Assembly: GCF_026212465.1 (NCBI RefSeq)
Contig: NC_080047.1
Coordinates: forward strand, 37,617,813-37,681,812
From: Amaranthus tricolor
Lineage: Eukaryota > Streptophyta > Magnoliopsida > Caryophyllales > Amaranthaceae
DNA: 64,000 bases
Reading direction: 5' to 3'
Part shown: positions 1-11,770 of the stretch, piece after piece
Layout: the number at the start of each line of letters is the position of its first letter
Position numbering within the stretch: position 1 is the stretch's first letter
Made by a program: the position numbers and the translations under genes
Notes under the pieces: model-generated
What the model was told of the DNA's origin: nothing
Databases searched by the model: none
Seen by the model: the letters and a program-made list of their open reading frames with translations, nothing else

Positions 1-364
1 TGTTTGAAGGGCCATCTGAGTGACCTCAATATAATAAATAGAGTAACCCACTTCTCGGGTTCACAATCAAATCAACACCAACCATTAACTACCAAATCAG
101 TCCATATGCAAAGGTTAGGTCAAACTCCAACCCTAAACGACTACTTACTTCTCATACTGTCAATATATCTAGCAATGATAACAAATGTTGATATGATGAT
201 CAAGCTATTAGAATTAAGCAAAAACATAGTATAACTCAATAATGGTGAACATCAAAAAACATTATGAAAATGCAAATTAATAAAGGAATAATGTAATTAA
301 AGCAAGAAGAATTACACCTACAAAGTTTTGGAGTGATTGGTAATTTAATATATAAAACCAAAAA

Positions 365-1005
365 ATTCCTCCTTTCGAGACTACATGACCCAAGAATGAG
401 ACCTGATCAAGCCAAAACTCACATTTGCTAAACTTCGCATACAGTTTCTCTCTTCTGAGCAAGTTTAATACTATCCTTAAGTGCTCTTCATGCTCCTTTT
501 TGCTTCTCGAGTAGATAAGGATGTCGTCTATAAAGACAACCACAAACTTATCGAGATACTCCTTGAAACATCTCTGCATAAGGTCCATAAACGCCGAACG
601 TGCATTTGTTAACCCAAATGGCATAACGACAAACTCATAGTGACCATACCGAGTTCTAAATGCAGTCTTCTGAATATCTGACTCAGCTATTCTCAATTGA
701 TGATACCCTGACCTAAGATCGATCTTGGAAAAGACCTTTGCACCTCTCAATTGATCAAAAAGATCATCAATGCGTGGTAAAGGATATCGGTTTTTTACTG
801 TTACTTTATTCAATTCTCGGTAATCAATGCACAGTCTCATCGAGCCATCTTTCTTCTTGACGAACAATACTGGAGCACCCTACGGAGACACGTTGGGTCT
901 TATGTACCCTTTTTCCAAAAGCTTATCTAATTGTTTCTTTAGCTCGGCCATTTCTGCAGGAGCCATGCGATAAGGTACCTTAGAGATTAGTGTTACTCCA
1001 GACTG
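365..1005 (-). pseudogene. Ty3/gypsy reverse transcriptase fragment
   Basis: On the minus strand this encodes the core of a Ty3/gypsy (chromovirus, Tekay/Del-like) reverse transcriptase. Visible motifs are [48 protein letters not shown], the catalytic FIDDILIYS and [11 protein letters not shown]. The reading frame runs upstream past the ORF's first methionine: [18 protein letters not shown] is readable to about 1005. Between that part and the rest is an in-frame TAG at 880-882, where the family has tryptophan (SPWGAP), so it is a nonsense mutation. Homology stops abruptly at about 365, directly after the GHVVSKGGI motif. No RNase H, integrase or LTR in register was seen. It is a truncated, dead fragment. 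Family placement rests on motif recognition only. Confidence 0.93.
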
Positions 1006-1009
1006 TGCA

Positions 1010-2115
1010 TTTAGTTAATCTTGAATGTAATTTTGACTTATAGTTAATCTTAGTTAATCTTATAGCTGTACCATGGATTTAGTTAATCTTATAGTGGAAG
1101 TTCTTCAAGTTTGAAGAGGTACTCAAGAATGAGTTTGATGTTTAGTGAATTGGCCATTCTCTATGTTGATCAAAGTATATATATGGTTGAGGGGGAGGTA
1201 TACCAAGTTTTGATCACCCAAGAACAAACAAAGTTTTTACTTATTCCACTATGATATTAATGTTATTTATCATGATTTAGACAAATATGTAAACGGTATA
1301 GTTTAAAAACACTCATCTTTGTGATGTTTAAAGCCAAAGTTGTGCACAAAACAATAGTGTGATTGAGAAGTGGCTTATATAAAGTATTGATAGTCGAGTA
1401 TAACTTTGATAATACTATGACATCTAATTGAGGCAAAGCCGAAAATTAGGGCTTATCAAAGAAGGGATCACATTTCTTGACTATGTGAACAAAGCTCAAA
1501 GTTAGACAAAGTATTCGTACTAAGTCTAGGAATTTCACGGTTTAATGAAGTCGGAATGCCCATTCTTCAACACCATGAGTGAAACCCAATTCGACGCTAG
1601 AAGAAACATCTAGTCTTGAATTCAATGTGGATATCAGATGTTGGAAAGCAACCTTAAGTGATCCTTTGTTGCTTTGTTCGTGATGTTGAAAAACGAGGTA
1701 GTAGAGTAATTCATCGAGGTCTCTTATTTCTAGAGTTTTGAAGATCTCTAGATTGAGTGCTTTATTCACGAAAGCATGATAACCAGGAGAAGCTACCTAT
1801 ATAAGTTCGAGGTTTGGCCGCCTCAACGAAATCAAGGGGCATACTTATGATTTCATTGAACTTATGAATAGATATAGACACATGGTCTTTATGGTGTCAC
1901 AGATGTGAGTTTAATGAATTATTTCATGTGTACTACTCCTTCAATTGGTTGGATATATCTGCTTAATTCAATTTGGACGGACATTAGGAGATATGATCAA
2001 TTGTAAAGATGCGTGGTACTAGGTGTCAATTCAATCCGGAAGGACATCGGCATTGATGCATGAAATGGGTTGGAGATTACGAATCGCGAAAGAAGTAAAG
2101 GATTATACACTCTAA
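1010..2115. other. Unassigned sequence, possible decayed LTR-element interior
   Basis: No gene was recognised. A short motif, TTAGTTAATCTT, is repeated irregularly at about 1011-1090. Purine-rich tracts at about 1189-1197 and 2116-2123 (GGGGGAG) resemble the polypurine tract that precedes the 3' LTR of copia elements. The phrase TTCAAT..GGA.GGACAT occurs twice (about 1969 and 2031). The minus-strand ORF at 1542-1769 matches nothing I know. Confidence 0.35.
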
Positions 2116-2119
2116 ATGG

Positions 2120-3120
2120 GGGAGCATTATTGTCATTTAGAACGTATAATGGTCATCGAAAATAATTAATTAAATTAAATTAATTAATTAAATTAATAAT
2201 TAATTGGAAATATCTTAAGATTGCAAAAAGTTTCTGTTTTGGTATAAGCACAGGTCGCGGCTCGCGAATTGGCCTGGTTGCAGCTCGCGACTTTTGTCGC
2301 GACCCGCCACGTTCGCGCTGGTTTTTACAATGTCCGTTTTGTTTGGTTTTGTTAGTTATGCAATAACTACCTACGGTTGATATGGTTATATTGACTGAAT
2401 TGTTGGGATGAATTGATTCAATATCGACATTGATTCGTGAATCGATATTGGGGTTCATAAAGTGACATAAAGTGATCGTATCAATTTTACTTACGCTAGC
2501 GAATTGGCCTGGTCGCGGCCCGTAACGTTCGCGCTGGTTTTTGCAATGTTCTTTTTATTCGGTTTTGTTAGTTATGCAATAACTACTTACGGTTAATATG
2601 GTTAAATTAACTGAATTATGGGGATGAATTGATTTAATAACGACATTGATTCGTGAATCGATGTTGCGGTTCATGAAGTGACATATTACTTCACGAATGG
2701 TTGTATGCTTTTATATAAATATAGAAGGCATGTGTAAGTTATTTCTTTCATGAGATGTAAATGGAATATACATGCAATTTCTGATTTTTCTTTTCTTCTC
2801 TAGTACTTTACATAAAGAACTTGCAATCTTCCATTTAAGTTTTCTCATGTCGTTCTAAGTTCCTTGTGCTAGGAATTTGGTGTAATTCTTTGTATCTCAG
2901 AACGTATTTCTAGTTTATATTCCCAAGCACCGTAGTACAGAGGAAATGATGTTTTAGGAAAGAGCATCTCGCCTAGAATTGATATCAAATTCACATACAA
3001 AATCTTCTTGTTAGTATGTTCGATATATGGTGTTCCCGATGATGAAGTTCACATTTGATGTATGTAAAGCAAAGGTTTGAACTTCCCATATAATTCAATT
3101 CTTACTATGTTTGCCCAACA
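2120..3120 (+). repeat. LTR-like sequence, probably a solo or 3' LTR
   Basis: The stretch follows a polypurine-like AATGGGGGAG at about 2115 and ends in GCCCAACA at 3120, a typical LTR 3' terminus. Inside are a GC-rich TCGCGAC island (2250-2325), a TATA-like TTATATAAATA at about 2711 and a T-rich region downstream, all in plus orientation. No matching second LTR or target-site duplication was found, so the left boundary and the copia assignment are inferred. Confidence 0.45.
2264..2685 (+). repeat. Diverged tandem duplication, unit about 235 bp
   Basis: Two copies start at 2264 and 2499. Both begin GCGAATTGGCCTGG and share ACGTTCGCGCTGGTTTTT, GTTAGTTATGCAATAACTAC and CGACATTGATTCGTGAATCG before ending in AAGTGACAT. 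They differ at scattered positions and by small indels. The duplication lies within the LTR-like sequence, upstream of its TATA-like motif. Confidence 0.85.
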
Positions 3121-3724
3121 ATAACTTTTTTAGTCATAATTGTACAAGATTGTACCCATATAATAATATTTCACAAAATAATAATAAATTACAAGGTAAA
3201 ATTTTTATTTAAAACTCGAATCACGAAATTTTTGAAAATGGGTCAAGTCGATCAGATTTCAAAGGTAGGTCGATCGTATCAAATTAAATTTTGATTGGTG
3301 AAGTACTACTAAAGAAAATATCATGGTTTTTGTCATAGGACTAAGTATTGGTTAATTGATTAGGTAGTTTTTTTTCATATTCTATCAGTAATATCTGAAA
3401 TGGTCTTTTGCATCGCCCTTGCTTCATCAGTTGTAAGAAAATTGAAGTAAAAGTTGTAGTTTTTGCTTCGGCTGTTGTAAAAACGAAGCAAAAGCGTCTT
3501 GTTGAATTACATTCTAGGAGGTCGTTTGCTGCGATTGTAGCAAATGTTGGTGCCATAAAGATATAGTCTTTTGGTTGTTGCATAATCGACTCAACACAAG
3601 ATTTAGTTGCGTTAGGATTACTTAATTGACGCAAAAACTAGTCTAATTTTGGTTGAAAGATCTCTTGATTATCATAATGGACATGCTTATTCAAGTTCAA
3701 TCATTTTATTTTCTTCATAAAATT

Positions 3725-3907
3725 CATTCCAATGTATTACCATTGAAAGAGGTGGTATTAGATGGTAATGGAAATTTGTAAAAAAAAAAAAACTTTTTTG
3801 TGATTAAAACTTTATTATCATGAGAATGATACGGAACTTTTAATAAAATTTTACACTATAAATCGTTTTCATTACCACAATTTAATACCACTAACCAAAC
3901 GAGCCGT
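3725..3907 (-). mobile_element. MITE copy, family 1 (GTTTGGTTA end)
   Basis: Its reverse complement begins CTCGTTTGGTTAGTGGTATT. It runs colinearly with the copy at 53781-54110: both contain TTATAGTGTAAAATTT, then AAATTTCCATTACCA, then AATGGTAAT. Only one end carries the GTTTGGTTA terminus, so the copy is probably truncated. A hAT-like origin is inferred. Confidence 0.6.
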
Positions 3908-4551
3908 TATTGTATTTCAACTGACATAAAATGAGGTATTGAATACTTGTTCATCAATATGAAATGTTTATTACTTTAAATGAATTTCTTTCTCTTTCCA
4001 AGTACATTTAAAACCTAAAATGTACCAAAAATGTAATATTTCTATATTAGTATATATAATAATATGATGTGCTTTAGCAGCTCAAAAGTGTATTCCATGT
4101 TTGGCAATACCAAACATTGAAGATTAAAAAAACTTATGGTTGCGTCATCTTCATATGCCCTCAAAATGAAGTAAAGATTCAGCTGCTTTAATAATTGGTG
4201 TTGCTTGCTATATTTATTCAATATAAATATAAATAAATATATGAAATTTACTCCATATAGAATAGAAATATAATTAATTAAAGGATTTTTGCAAGAATAA
4301 AGACAAGGACATTGAAGCTTACATAAGCACTAAAAGAAGACACCCAACCCACTACTTTCTTTCTCTTTTTGACTAATACATTAATCCTTGCTTTTCCCTT
4401 GTATTAACTTTTGAAACACATTTCTAGCACACACACTTGAAAGAGATATTAAATAATAAAAGGGAGTAACACTAAGAACAAAACAAAAATTTGTGCATCA
4501 TCTTTACCATTTTATTTTAAAGAAATATTGAAATTTAAGATAGTATATTTG

Positions 4552-4820
4552 ATTGTTGATATTAAATAAAATGTACCATTCTATTTTTATTGTCATGAAA
4601 ATTTTATCATAAAAGAATATTTTTTCTTTTATCATTTTTAATTGGTAATGCGTTAAAATGAATTTTGTAAACTGAATGAGATGATTAAATTATACCAAAT
4701 ATAACCATTAAATTAAAATTATTGTAAGGCGATTTTATTACCAAAACTACACTAGCTTTCAATTACCATTCTAAAAATTTAATGCCAACAACCATAATAT
4801 CGACAACCAAACCCGTTAAA
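4552..4820 (+). mobile_element. Diverged MITE copy, family 1
   Basis: The right half shares GGTAATGCGTTA, then ATGAGATGATT, and a terminal ACAACCAAACCCGTT with the family copy at 53781-54110. The left half is only weakly similar. Boundaries are approximate. Confidence 0.4.
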
Positions 4821-5221
4821 GAATATATTGAAATTTGAGACTTAAAGGGTATAATATCAAGTGAAATGTCTAATGTCTATGTTATTTTAATTGTAATACA
4901 AGAGTTTTCCATGCATAAAAAATTTTTAGAATTACATTGTATAACAACTTTCACAAATAGAAATCTATTTTCTGAATTTTTGAAGTTTAACTCTGAAAAA
5001 AGTGAAATAGAGAGATAATAAGTGTAGGGACGGTGTCAAATTGAATCATGAATCTAATACGTATTTCACAGTAGAGATTATTGGACAAATTTATTATCAT
5101 CAATATTTTTTTTTTTTAAAATTGCTATCTTATAAGTTAAATAGAGTTTTTTGAGTCTTAGAATGCAAACTCAAACAAATTGAGGGAGCAAATAATCGAT
5201 AAAAAATGAAAAAAAAAGGTA

Positions 5222-5590
5222 CACTACAACATAATTTGCTTTTAGTAGGATATATTTAGCGATATTTAATTTAAATGTCACTACTTTAAATTTCTAAAAG
5301 TATATATAGTGAATTTAGTGATATTTATTAGACTCTTTAGCAGCATAATAAAAAATAATACTAAAGCTTTTCACGATATTGTATATAGTGACATTTCTCA
5401 TAAATATCACCATAGATTATAGTAACAATCACATATGTCACTAAAACCCAAATAAATTGTCACTAAATGGTTTTATAATGGAAGTTAAAGTAAAAGCCAA
5501 TAATTATTACACTAAAAATATAAATTAATAATATTTTTTTAATGTCACTAAATCTAATTATCACAAAAATTTAAATTTATTGTGGTAGTA
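5222..5590. mobile_element. Small CACTA-like non-autonomous element
   Basis: The left end reads CACTACAAC and the right end, on the opposite strand, reads TACTACCACAA, so the termini are roughly inverted. Between them the motif GTGACATTT or its complement TCACTAAA recurs in both orientations (about 5258, 5315, 5386, 5436, 5459, 5543), like the subterminal repeats of En/Spm elements. There is no coding capacity. A 3-bp target duplication could not be settled because the right end is imperfect. Confidence 0.5.
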
Positions 5591-6038
5591 TTCGCTCAGA
5601 CATGGTTGAAACTTGAAATTGATATTAATGTCGCAGTGTCATTGAAGACTTGTTCTTGAATTGAATTTGCTAACTTAAGTATTTGTAAGACTTGATTTCA
5701 TGAACTACGTTTTCTACCTACAAATTTCAAATTTGGCGGTTTGGACTCGTTCTGGCGTAGTGTAATGCGGTTCGGAGACCGAACAAAATAAAATTTTGAT
5801 TTTGGACTAAAAAAATGCACAGCGAAATAATACGATAAGGAATTGAAACCAAGCAATGTATCGCAACCTTGAAATATCGGACATCCGAAGGTGAAATACA
5901 TTAACATTATCTTTAAATGAGTATGTTCCTAGAATATTGCAAATTAAACAATTAATTTCCATTTTGCTTGAAATGGGAAATTATTTCCCACATTACCGTC
6001 CACGTAGGATAGGTGTGAGGAATTTTTTTTTTTAATAT

Positions 6039-6170
6039 AACCGCTACATGAAATGGCGGTTTTGTTTAGGGATGTGAACTAAACCGCTAGTTGAAATGAC
6101 GTTTTGTGGATTATTATTTTTTTTTTAAAAAAAATAAAATTAGTAAACTGCCACTTGAAGTGGCGGTTTT
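6039..6170. repeat. Subterminal palindrome cluster, MULE A left end
   Basis: Three imperfect palindromes of about 25 bp occur at 6039-6061, 6081-6106 and 6145-6170. They follow the pattern AACCGC(C/T)A...TGGCGGTT. The second is the most decayed. Confidence 0.85.
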
Positions 6171-6366
6171 GTAGCAGTACAAAACAGCAGCTTCGACATT
6201 TGCATTTCATTTTGCTCTTCTTCCTTCTTGTTGCTGCCGGTATCACCCTAAAAAAAAAATTCCTTCACTCTCATTTACTTCAAATTTACAATTCCTCTCA
6301 TTCAACTAAACTAACTACAATCCCTTCTTCTCCTTGTGTACTAGTTCATTTTCATCCTCATTTAAG

Positions 6367-6902
6367 GTATGAATAAAACCTTAATTTTTTTTCAATATGC
6401 AAATTGTTTTTTTGTTCATTGTTGTTTTGAATTGAAGTTATAAAAACGTTAATTGTTGGTTACATTCTATTGTTTTCATGATTTAAGCTTACATTTTACA
6501 CATTTGTAGTTAAATTTTAGGATTTGTTTTGTATGCATATAAAGTGTTTGATGAAATGCTTCAATGAAAGTTTATTACTTTGTAGGGTTAGTTTAATGGT
6601 TTTTGTATATATTCATGGTATTTTTAGCTTTTATATTTGAAATGAACATTATAATAAATGTTCTAATACCTTAGTATCACAAATTCTTGTATTCAAATTT
6701 ACACTTTCCGTTATAGTGTATTGGGGTGAGAAAGTCATGATATTGGTTGCAAATTGGTAGCAAATTGGTGGGGATATCACATGAAAGATCATTATCCCAT
6801 TGAAAAACATGTTGAATTGGTTGCAAATTTGGATAATGCGAGGGAAGTCATGATATTTTTATGATTTTTATAACACTTATGGCGATGAAAAGCACGTAAC
6901 AG
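6367..6902 (+). other. Probable 5' UTR intron of the PMD gene in MULE A
   Basis: The donor ATTTAAG|GTATGA and acceptor CGTAACAG|CGATC lie five bases upstream of the ATG at 6908. Both sites are conserved in the inverted copy (42396-42920), which supports a real spliced leader intron. Confidence 0.65.
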
Positions 6903-6907
6903 CGATC

Positions 6908-8627
6908 ATGGCGATGCCGGGTCCAGTTCATCCATTAGTGCTTACGCTTCAGGATGACGCGCTGGAGGATGACGCAGATGATGTGACGGTTGATAGACAT
7001 GCGCGAGCTTACATCTTGTACCTGTTTGGATGCATCTTGTTTCCAGACAAGAGCGGCGACTCGGTACAGTTGATCTATCTCCCTCTACTGGGAGACTTGG
7101 AGCGCATAGATGAATACAGTTGGGGAAGTGCTACCCTAGCGTATCTGTATCGTAACTTATGTCGAGCATTTCGTAAGGGTGCCAAGGACATTGGTGGCTG
7201 CTTGATGTTGTTACAGATATGGTCATGGGAGCACATTCATATAGGGAGGCCCATTATTCGGACGATTCGACCCAATGGGCAACATGATCAGGAAGACGAC
7301 GCGGATGATTTTGAACCGGTGTTAGGGTCACAGCATCGGCGCGGGATGGATCCTTTAGCAGTAAGGTAGCAACACTCAATCATATTCATAATTGCACTTT
7401 TTTATGATACATCAAAATGTTAAACAATGTTCATTTGTTTGCAGCTGGCTTCGCGTATATCTTTCGAGATCCCACTCCCCACATACTCTCGTCTACTACA
7501 GAGACGCACTTGATCGACAACGGAACGAGCAGGTTATTAACATTTACTATTTGTATTAGTTATTAATAAATTGTATATATTACTGAGCATATTGATTTCT
7601 ATTACAGATGACATGGCAGCCTTACACAGTGGCTAAGATGGACGCTCTACTGCACATATGTACATCAGGCCACGAGATTTGGAGATCGCGTTGTCCACTT
7701 ATTTGCTTTGACATTGTCGAGCTACGTCTTCCAGATCGTGTCATGCGTCAATTCGGTTTGGAGCAGGTTATTCCGCATGCCTGTGACACCCAACCTCAAC
7801 TACATGCGATCTATCGAAGGACTGGGGACAAGAACTACGTCCTACGACATAGATCGCACGTAGATGCGTGGAATGACCGAGCATCTCGTTTGGTTCGAAG
7901 AGATAACTTCACAGGTCATAGCACTGGCATGTACATGAGTTGGTACGGGCGTATCTCCATATTACGCCTAACGAACACCGCATTTGCGCAGCCAGGATCA
8001 CATTACCATCCGACATCTAAGTTACTGGTACGTCTTCTTTCAACACTCATAACATATAGTAATACTTTAATGTCAGTCTTTTAACAACATAATGATAACA
8101 TACAAGCTGAGCGCATCCGATCGGTGCTCATACAGTGCAATGACACGATTCAAGGGGCCGCTACATTACCGGTTGATGTAGGGTATCGGCTATGTTCTCA
8201 GACCCTAGGCTCTATCAACGCGTCATTGACCGATGCATTGAGTCAGGCGGGGTATGAGTACCTCATACCGACTCCACCCGTCATTGGCGAGGTAGATGAC
8301 ACATTCCACACTCCTTCTCCAAGGAGTTCAGCCCATAAAGGTAGCTCTTCTGGAGGATCCAGTTCTCGGTCCACACGAGGTCGCCAGCGTTCATCTACTC
8401 GAGGTCGGTCTTCCAGATCGCCATCGTCATCCGGTACTATGTCGCCATTCGTTCCTCCAACTTCCATCACCACTCCTCCTCCACATCCATCGCCTCCGCA
8501 AAGGATCATCACATATCAGGGTGCTAGTCAACGGCGAGTTCCTGCTCTTAATGTCATTGCGGAGGTTGACGAGTTCACACCATCATCATCCACCGGTGCG
8601 CAAAACAAAAGGGGCCGGGGGTTGTAG
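6908..8627 (+). pseudogene. Plant mobile domain (PMD) gene, internally deleted copy A
   Basis: This is a four-exon gene: 6908-7365, 7445-7532, 7608-8027 and about 8107-8627, with GT/AG introns after exons 1 and 2. The product belongs to the MAIN/MAIL1-like PMD family, often labelled 'serine/threonine phosphatase 7 long form homolog'. Family members such as Arabidopsis MAIN and MAIL1 are nuclear and silence transposons. Compared with copy B, residues 16-165, including the signature RPETHTFHL...ITLQDV segment, are replaced by two aspartates. This is a net in-frame loss of 444 bp at about 6953. The last intron's acceptor has changed from CAG to CAA; the next AG shifts the frame, although CTGAG five bases on would restore it. 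The C-terminus is rich in serine, proline and arginine. Probably non-functional. Confidence 0.88.
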
Positions 8628-8838
8628 TTTAACAAACTTTGTATATTCTTATATGACTTGAACTTCTTGTATGACTTTCCATAATTGTAATATATCTTTG
8701 CATTATTTTCATAATTAATTTTTTCAAATCAAGCCGGTTTGTAATTGATTATTATGGAATAGATGGTATTGAACTAGTTTAATACATGTTGCGTTCACTA
8801 TTTTAAAATGAAAGAAAAAAAAAATTCAGGCCACAAGC

Positions 8839-8936
8839 AAACCGCCACATGAAGTGGCGGTTCACCAGGGACCAAACCGCCACTTGAGATGGCGGTTTGC
8901 TACTGAAGGCAAACCGCCATCTCAAGTGGCGGTTTT
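8839..8936. repeat. Subterminal palindrome cluster, MULE A right end
   Basis: Three near-perfect palindromes lie at 8839-8862, 8874-8898 and 8911-8936, of the form AAACCGCCA...TGGCGGTTT with 10-bp arms and a 5-6 base centre. Confidence 0.9.
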
Positions 8937-9065
8937 GTCTGAAAAATTAAAAAAAAAAAAAACAAATTTCCACGTGGACGGTATTGTGGGAAATACTTTC
9001 CCACATAATGCAAAGTGGGAATTATTTTTTTTTAGCCATAATATGGGAAAAGATTCTCTTTAAAT

Positions 9066-9960
9066 ATATTTTATTTATCTTTCTGATTTTGCTTCATGTA
9101 CTACATTAATTTATTATAAATAGTTTTCTTTATTATCTTTTTTAGACATATCAAATAATCAAATTTTTTTACCGCACAAATAAGCCACTTGCCTACATAA
9201 ATGATGTAATACAATAAGTTCACCAAATTCATGATAAATGTGACTTGTGAGACTACCAACTTGAGTAATAACCAAACAAATGACATAATCAAACTTTGAC
9301 ATAAGCATCCTTACCAATTACCAAAAAATATCCAATTAATAAATTAAAAAGAAAATTAAATAGCTTCCAAGTAAATTCCATTCACTTTGTCCCCCGAATC
9401 AACTTTTAACAATAATATAAATATATAAATCCACCACCAATAAATATCAATTGTTACAATGTTCTACCCTCTATTGTGGATAAATACTCTTATTTTTGAA
9501 TTAAAGCCTATTAATCAATTTGACACATATTCTAACTTTATAAACAAAAATAAATTAAAATCGGATCTATAATTTTAAGAACAAAGAGCTAAAGCATACC
9601 TTAACATAATGACACAATTGTGCATTTGGTTATTTTTATTAATTAAATAGTTGTAATAAGAATAAGTTTTAATGTTAATTCTCATTAAAATATATATGTC
9701 TTTTTATGGTGATAAAGTTCTTATTTTTAAATGTATAATTTATTCACAATTTTTCATTACCAAGTTATTAGGGGTATAAATTTTGTGAATTAAAAAATTA
9801 ATTAGAATTAAACAAGCATAATCATAATTAAATTTTGTCAATTTATTTTCTTTAATTCTAATTCCACTATTTTGCACTAATTTATATCCAAATGGGCAAA
9901 GAGTATTGTCTATTGATTGCTTTTATCAGATATTTCAACTAGATGGTTATAAATTATTAC
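9066..9960. other. AT-rich intergenic DNA
   Basis: Nothing recognisable was seen; very AT-rich with short A and T runs. Confidence 0.6.
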
Positions 9961-10639
9961 CATGGGCGAAGCCACATCGAGTAAAAATGCGACTTTTTGA
10001 AATTATTGTTTTTGGCCCCTAAATATATTTTCTCTGATTTTTAATAGTTGCTAAACTGTTGTTTTTCATGTTATTCAATGCACAATTTTAATCTTTAATA
10101 TCTTTAATTTCATAAGAGAAAAAATTCTAAAAAATTAATATTATGAAAATAAACATTAAGACGAATCAAACAAGATTCCACTTAATTAGGTTTTACATTA
10201 TACATAGAGAAATATAAACTAAATAAGATCAGTTGATGAACAGTAGTTGCTACGGAATCCATAACAACTAATAAAATCCAGAGGAAGTATAATTTAAAGA
10301 GTGCATAAATATAATAAAAATTGCTATAGCTCAATGGTTGGGTAACATATTTGTAATCCAAAATACTATTAAAATTAAGATAGCAAAAAATATAAACACA
10401 CACACTAAAAAGGATGGATGTGAAATCATGAAAGATAAACTAAAACTTATTTTTTTCAAAAGGGTAATTATAGGAAAGCTTCAACTCCATTTATTAAAAA
10501 TAATTTTTACTATGATTCAAGTTTCTTTCAGTCTATATTATTTTAAATTTTTTAAATTTTTATTGGTTTTATATAATAAATAATTTGCTAATATATTGAC
10601 AATTTGACCTCCTAACTCAAAATCATAGCTTCACCCCTG
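9961..10639. mobile_element. hAT-like non-autonomous element, 679 bp
   Basis: The ends are inverted: CATGGGCGAAGCCA on the left, and CAGGGGTGAAGCTA when the right end is complemented. The flanking octamers ATTATTAC (9953-9960) and ATCATGAC (10640-10647) agree at six of eight positions, consistent with a decayed 8-bp hAT-type duplication. The ORFs inside are AT-rich and match nothing known. Confidence 0.6.
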
Positions 10640-10647
10640 ATCATGAC

Positions 10648-11770
10648 TTCATTTACAAAAAGCGGGTTAAATATTTTGTTATATTGATTATATTTATTTT
10701 TTTCTTTAATTAAAAGTTATTAACCAAATATATTGCTAACATTTGATTGTTCGAAAAAAAAATTCTCACTGTGCTAGCATGTTTGATAATGATTCACAAC
10801 TAGTGCTAATTAATGGTAAAAATTTCTCCTGTAAATAATTGTCAATATTATATATGTCCATTCTTACATATGAGTATAACTAAATGGTCAAACATGAAGT
10901 TTTCTTCACAACTTTTTATTATCATTTAAGGGTTAATAAATGAAAATAATCATCATAAAAAAATTCTATAAAAAATAAACCTAACTAAGTGATTTTCCAG
11001 CAAAATTACATGAAGTTAAATTACTATTGTCATTTTTATAATCATATACCAAACACTCAAAAGTTAGATATAAAACACGCTAGTGAACTAAATTTTTTGG
11101 GTTTTTAGCAAAATAGCTTATTACATAATATTAATTTATTTTGATTAAAATAGATAGTTGAATAGTCAAACACTGTAATGCTCGCGTTTAGTAATATACA
11201 TGGTTAAAAAAAACTTATTATTATGAATAAGCTATTTTTGAACAAAATAATGCTCTTAGACTTATCACCGTGTTCAAAATCAACTGGTTAAACCAATTCA
11301 TAAAATCAACTTGTCAAAACAATCACTTCAATTAGCTACCAACTATTTACTACAATCCATTTAATAAACACTCCACGTGGGTCCATGATAAACAGTATAG
11401 ATTGTATGTCTAATGTCATGCATAATCAATTATTTATTTATTTATTTTTGCATTATAATTGTTTGATTGATAGTCAGCTGCAAAAGGAGAGATACTTAAG
11501 AAGGAAGGAAAATATACTTCACTTGCAAGATGATGTAATAATCCATGTAAACTAAAGAAAAGGAAAAAGAAAAAGAATGAATTTTGAAATATTAAGTATT
11601 AAAATGTAAATAGTTGTGTGGCTTCACTTAGCATTACTACCAATTTTGCTTTATACAAAGTTGAGTCCTTGGATTATTATTCGTAACTATCCATATTGCA
11701 TGTCACATTTTATGGTGTTAAATGAAAATATTCAATACTCACTTTCTCTTATGGATAAGCCTTTGGTTTA
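10648..11770. other. AT-rich intergenic DNA
   Basis: No gene, RNA or clear repeat was recognised. Confidence 0.6.

Larger units (their letters stand above)
3121..5221. other. AT-rich intergenic DNA
   Basis: No coding region was recognised. It holds two MITE-like copies listed separately. The rest is AT-rich with homopolymer runs, for example at 3780 and 5108. Confidence 0.6.
5919..9056 (+). mobile_element. PMD-carrying Mutator-like element A, 3138 bp
   Basis: It is flanked by a perfect 9-bp direct repeat TCTTTAAAT (5910-5918 and 9057-9065), the duplication length typical of Mutator-like elements. The left end begins GAGTATGTTCC; the right end, complemented, begins GAATCTTTTCC. The arms stay recognisably inverted for over 100 bp, through GGGAAA, TATTTCCCACA and TACCGTCCACGT, into clusters of CCGCCA palindromes. 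The only gene inside is a spliced PMD gene; no MURA transposase was seen, so the element should depend on transposase made elsewhere. A longer relative lies inverted at 39735-43380 and confirms the boundaries. Confidence 0.93.

Noticed and set aside
1542..1769. 75-codon minus-strand ORF
   Set aside because: No recognised domain, and it lies in probable retroelement debris.
6104..6376. 90-codon ORF at the left of MULE A
   Set aside because: It overlaps the palindromes and the leader exon, and the frame is not kept in copy B.
8243..8661. ORFs overlapping PMD exon 4 in other frames (likewise 40140-40550)
   Set aside because: Shadows of the serine/proline/arginine-rich exon; the PMD frame is the one with family similarity.
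10318..10355. tRNA-like 5' half (GCTATAGCTCAATGG)
   Set aside because: An A-box-like phrase only; no B box, acceptor stem or cloverleaf can be formed from what follows, and it lies within a hAT-like element.
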